This document shows, one piece after another, positions 62,011-64,000 of a stretch of DNA of 64,000 bases. The stretch's first letter is position 1; each line of letters begins with the position of its first letter. Origin of the DNA: Yoonia sp. F2084L (GTDB taxonomy: Bacteria > Pseudomonadota > Alphaproteobacteria > Rhodobacterales > Rhodobacteraceae); the NCBI RefSeq assembly GCF_023015625.1, contig NZ_JALKAH010000005.1, forward strand, positions 248,001 through 312,000. The letters are read 5' to 3'. The translations under genes and the position numbers were made by a program. The notes beneath the pieces are model-generated. The model searched no databases and had not been told where the DNA came from. It saw only the letters and a program-made list of their open reading frames with translations.

Positions 62011-64000
62011 TATGACGTGTTCTCCAGCACCTCCAAGAACGCCTCGCCAAATCGTTCCGCATATTTGTCACCAATAACACGCGTCAGGTGATCCATGTCT
62101 GTGCTGCGTAACTGGGCCACTTTCGCCAGCAAAGACGCTGAGCAGCTCATCGGTTTGTCAGCGCCATGCGGGCCGCGATTAAGTGACGCCTGCACCTGCA
62201 TCAGCCGGTCATAAACCGCACCCTCATCGCGTCCTGCCAGCTTGCGGCGCATTGGATGCACCTCTTCGACGGCCCCGGCGATGACCTCCAGAAAATCGCG
62301 CCCGTAGTTTTCCAGTTTCTTGGCCCCGACCCCGCCAATATGCGCCATTTCATCCAAGGTCATGGGCCGCTTTTCGGCCATCTCAATCAGCGTGCGGTCA
62401 TTGAAAATGATATAGGCAGGCGCATTGGCCTGTTCAGCCAGATAACGCCGCTTGGCCTTCAGCGCGGACAGCAGCGGTGCATCTTCTTCGCTGACCAGCA
62501 TGCGGACCTTCGGGCCGGACCCGCGTGCGGCCTTGATCGTATCTTTGCGCAACTCAATGGTCGCCTCACCCCGCAGAATGGGCCGTGCATGTTCGGTCAT
62601 CCGCAGCGCGCCGTGCCGTTCGCGATCAGGGCGCAGCAGGTCATGCCCCATCATCTGCCGGAAAATCGCCTGCCATTGGCGTTTGTCATAGTCCTTGCCA
62701 ACCCCGTAGGTTGGTAGACTGTCATGGCCGCGTTGCTGGATTTTGTCGGTTGCGTTGCCCAACAAGATGTCGATCAGATGACCCGCACCGAACCACTCTT
62801 CCGTGCGTAGTGCGGCAGAAAGGGCCATGCGCACAGCCGTCGTCCCATCAAACACCTCGGCCGGTTTGTCGCACAAATCGCAGTGCCCGCAGGGGCCGGG
62901 GGTTTCGCCAAAATACTCCAGCAAATTCTGTCGCCTGCAACGCAGGGCCTCAGCCAGACCCAATAGCGCATTCAACCGCCCGTGATCCGCCGCACGCCGT
63001 TCGGGTGGGGCAAGCCCCTCATCAATCTGCTGACGGCGATAGCGGATGTCATCGGGGCCAAAAAGCGTCAACGTTTCGGCAGGCGCGCCATCCCGGCCGG
63101 CGCGTCCGATTTCCTGATAATACGCCTCAATCGACTTGGGCAGATCGGCATGCGCGACCCAGCGGATATCAGGTTTGTCGATACCCATGCCAAAGGCGAC
63201 GGTTGCACAGACGATCAGCCCGTCTTCCTGCTGAAAACGCCGTTCCACGATGCGCCGGTCCTCGGCTTCCATCCCGCCGTGGTAGTGGCACGTGTTGTGG
63301 CCAGCATCCGACAGTGCTTTGGAGAGTGTTTCGGTTTTGGCGCGGGTCCCGCAATAGACGATGCCCGACTGCCCCTTGCGGGCGACGGCGAAGTTCAGGA
63401 TCTGATTTCGTGGCCCGTCTTTGACGGCAAAGGCCAGATGAATGTTGGGGCGGTCAAAGCCGCGTAGGAAGGTCGCTGGTTGCTGGCCACCAAACAGCTT
63501 TTGCACGATCTCTTCGCGGGTTTCGGCGTCGGCGGTTGCAGTGAAGGCGGCAAGAGGAACATCCAGCGTGCGCTTGAGTTCACCAATCCGCAAGTAATCC
63601 GGGCGGAAATCATGGCCCCATTGGCTGACGCAATGGGCCTCATCCACCGCGATCAAACTGACGCCAGCCCGGCGCAGCATGTTGATAGTTCCACCCGAGG
63701 CGAGCCGTTCCGGCGCCATATAAAGCAGCTTGAGGGTGCCGGCCTCCAGCGCTTCCCAGACGGCATCGGTTTCCTCAGGTGTGTTGCCTGATGTCAGCGC
63801 ACCAGCCTCGACCCCCGCTTCACGCAGCCCACGCACCTGATCGCGCATCAAGGCGATGAGGGGCGAAATGACGACAGTCACACCATTTCGCACCAAGGCA
63901 GGAAGCTGAAAACAAAGCGACTTACCACCGCCGGTCGGCATGATTGCCAGCGCGTTTTCACCGGCGATGACGGCTTCCACGATCTCTTGTTGCCCCGGCC
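62010..64000 (-). CDS. recQ: ATP-dependent DNA helicase RecQ, 5' end missing
   Basis: The 5' end lies beyond the window: the visible frame already reads PGQQEIVEAV at the edge, the end of motif 0, so roughly 25-40 N-terminal residues are missing. Walker A is MPTGGGKSLCFQLP, motif II is AVDEAHCVSQWGHDFR, followed by helicase-C motifs (GIVYCGTRAKTE and QEIGRAGRDG). The RecQ zinc-binding Cys (CRRQNLLEYFGETPGPCGHCDLC) and a C-terminal HRDC domain are present. Unwinds DNA 3' to 5' in recombination and repair. Confidence 0.96.
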   Translation of the reverse strand, partial: PGQQEIVEAVIAGENALAIMPTGGGKSLCFQLPALVRNGVTVVISPLIALMRDQVRGLREAGVEAGALTSGNTPEETDAVWEALEAGTLKLLYMAPERLASGGTINMLRRAGVSLIAVDEAHCVSQWGHDFRPDYLRIGELKRTLDVPLAAFTATADAETREEIVQKLFGGQQPATFLRGFDRPNIHLAFAVKDGPRNQILNFAVARKGQSGIVYCGTRAKTETLSKALSDAGHNTCHYHGGMEAEDRRIVERRFQQEDGLIVCATVAFGMGIDKPDIRWVAHADLPKSIEAYYQEIGRAGRDGAPAETLTLFGPDDIRYRRQQIDEGLAPPERRAADHGRLNALLGLAEALRCRRQNLLEYFGETPGPCGHCDLCDKPAEVFDGTTAVRMALSAALRTEEWFGAGHLIDILLGNATDKIQQRGHDSLPTYGVGKDYDKRQWQAIFRQMMGHDLLRPDRERHGALRMTEHARPILRGEATIELRKDTIKAARGSGPKVRMLVSEEDAPLLSALKAKRRYLAEQANAPAYIIFNDRTLIEMAEKRPMTLDEMAHIGGVGAKKLENYGRDFLEVIAGAVEEVHPMRRKLAGRDEGAVYDRLMQVQASLNRGPHGADKPMSCSASLLAKVAQLRSTDMDHLTRVIGDKYAERFGEAFLEVLENTS

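Overview
The window looks like chromosomal DNA of a marine alphaproteobacterium of the order Rhodobacterales (Roseobacter group, Loktanella/Yoonia/Octadecabacter-like). This rests on a CcrM-type GANTC methyltransferase, a Rhodobacter-type porin, small families typical of the order (DUF3726, DUF4170, DUF2125, DUF3576, a TIGR03862-type flavoprotein), an RluA/YggS pair and an AlkB hydroxylase. No ribosomal RNA, phage, IS element or CRISPR array was seen. One tRNA (Arg, anticodon CCT) is present. The first gene and the last gene (recQ) run off the window.

Layout. 0-1.2 kb: two hypothetical genes, the second DUF3726. 1.2-8.5 kb: a two-component system, an ABC-exporter-like protein whose ATPase motifs are all degenerate, a P-loop protein, an EF-hand protein with a 22-residue poly-Asp tail, and a DUF4956/VTC (polyphosphate-polymerase-type) pair. 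Three promoters in this block share an 11-bp-spaced TCAT box at almost the same distance from the start codons, so I read it as one regulon. 8.6-15.1 kb: tRNA-Arg, a LacI regulator, a PilJ-like periplasmic protein, a PstS-OmpA fusion, a membrane-anchored winged-helix regulator and small secreted proteins. 15.1-17.1 kb: rnhB and ccrM. 17.1-20.3 kb: an accessory island with a DCC-HTTM membrane protein, a broken 3' copy of ccrM, a 98-bp compound inverted repeat and two small orphan genes; near-identical terminators punctuate it. 20.3-33.7 kb: MBL hydrolase, alkB, mutY, dciA-like gene, dsbA-like gene, CaiB/BaiF transferase, the pmbA-cysQ-DUF4170-waaA-lpxK set, a DUF2125 protein, and an SDR/enoyl-hydratase pair. 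33.7-43 kb: an MscS channel, a flavoprotein, a gene-poor 474-bp stretch with seven GANTC sites, a small membrane protein, holA-lptE-leuS, a DUF3576 lipoprotein and a porin. 43-49 kb: yggS, RluA-type synthase, hydrolase, VOC dioxygenase, aldehyde dehydrogenase, peroxiredoxin and an outer-membrane protein. 49-62 kb: pnp, acyl-CoA dehydrogenase, AraC regulator, a Zrg-like zinc locus, an outer-membrane barrel, rpsO, an RTX protein, a DUF1643 protein, truB and a cupredoxin. 62-64 kb: recQ, 5' end missing.

How the genes work together. The 1.2-8.5 kb block may couple an envelope signal to acidic Ca-binding protein and polyphosphate-type synthesis. The lipid A/Kdo genes (lpxK, waaA) and lptE serve outer-membrane assembly. 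The zinc locus sits between rpsO and pnp, which are usually close neighbours. CcrM probably regulates itself through three GANTC sites in its own promoter, and a second, denser GANTC cluster lies at 36.3-36.6 kb. All functional calls come from reading motifs by eye; no database search was run.
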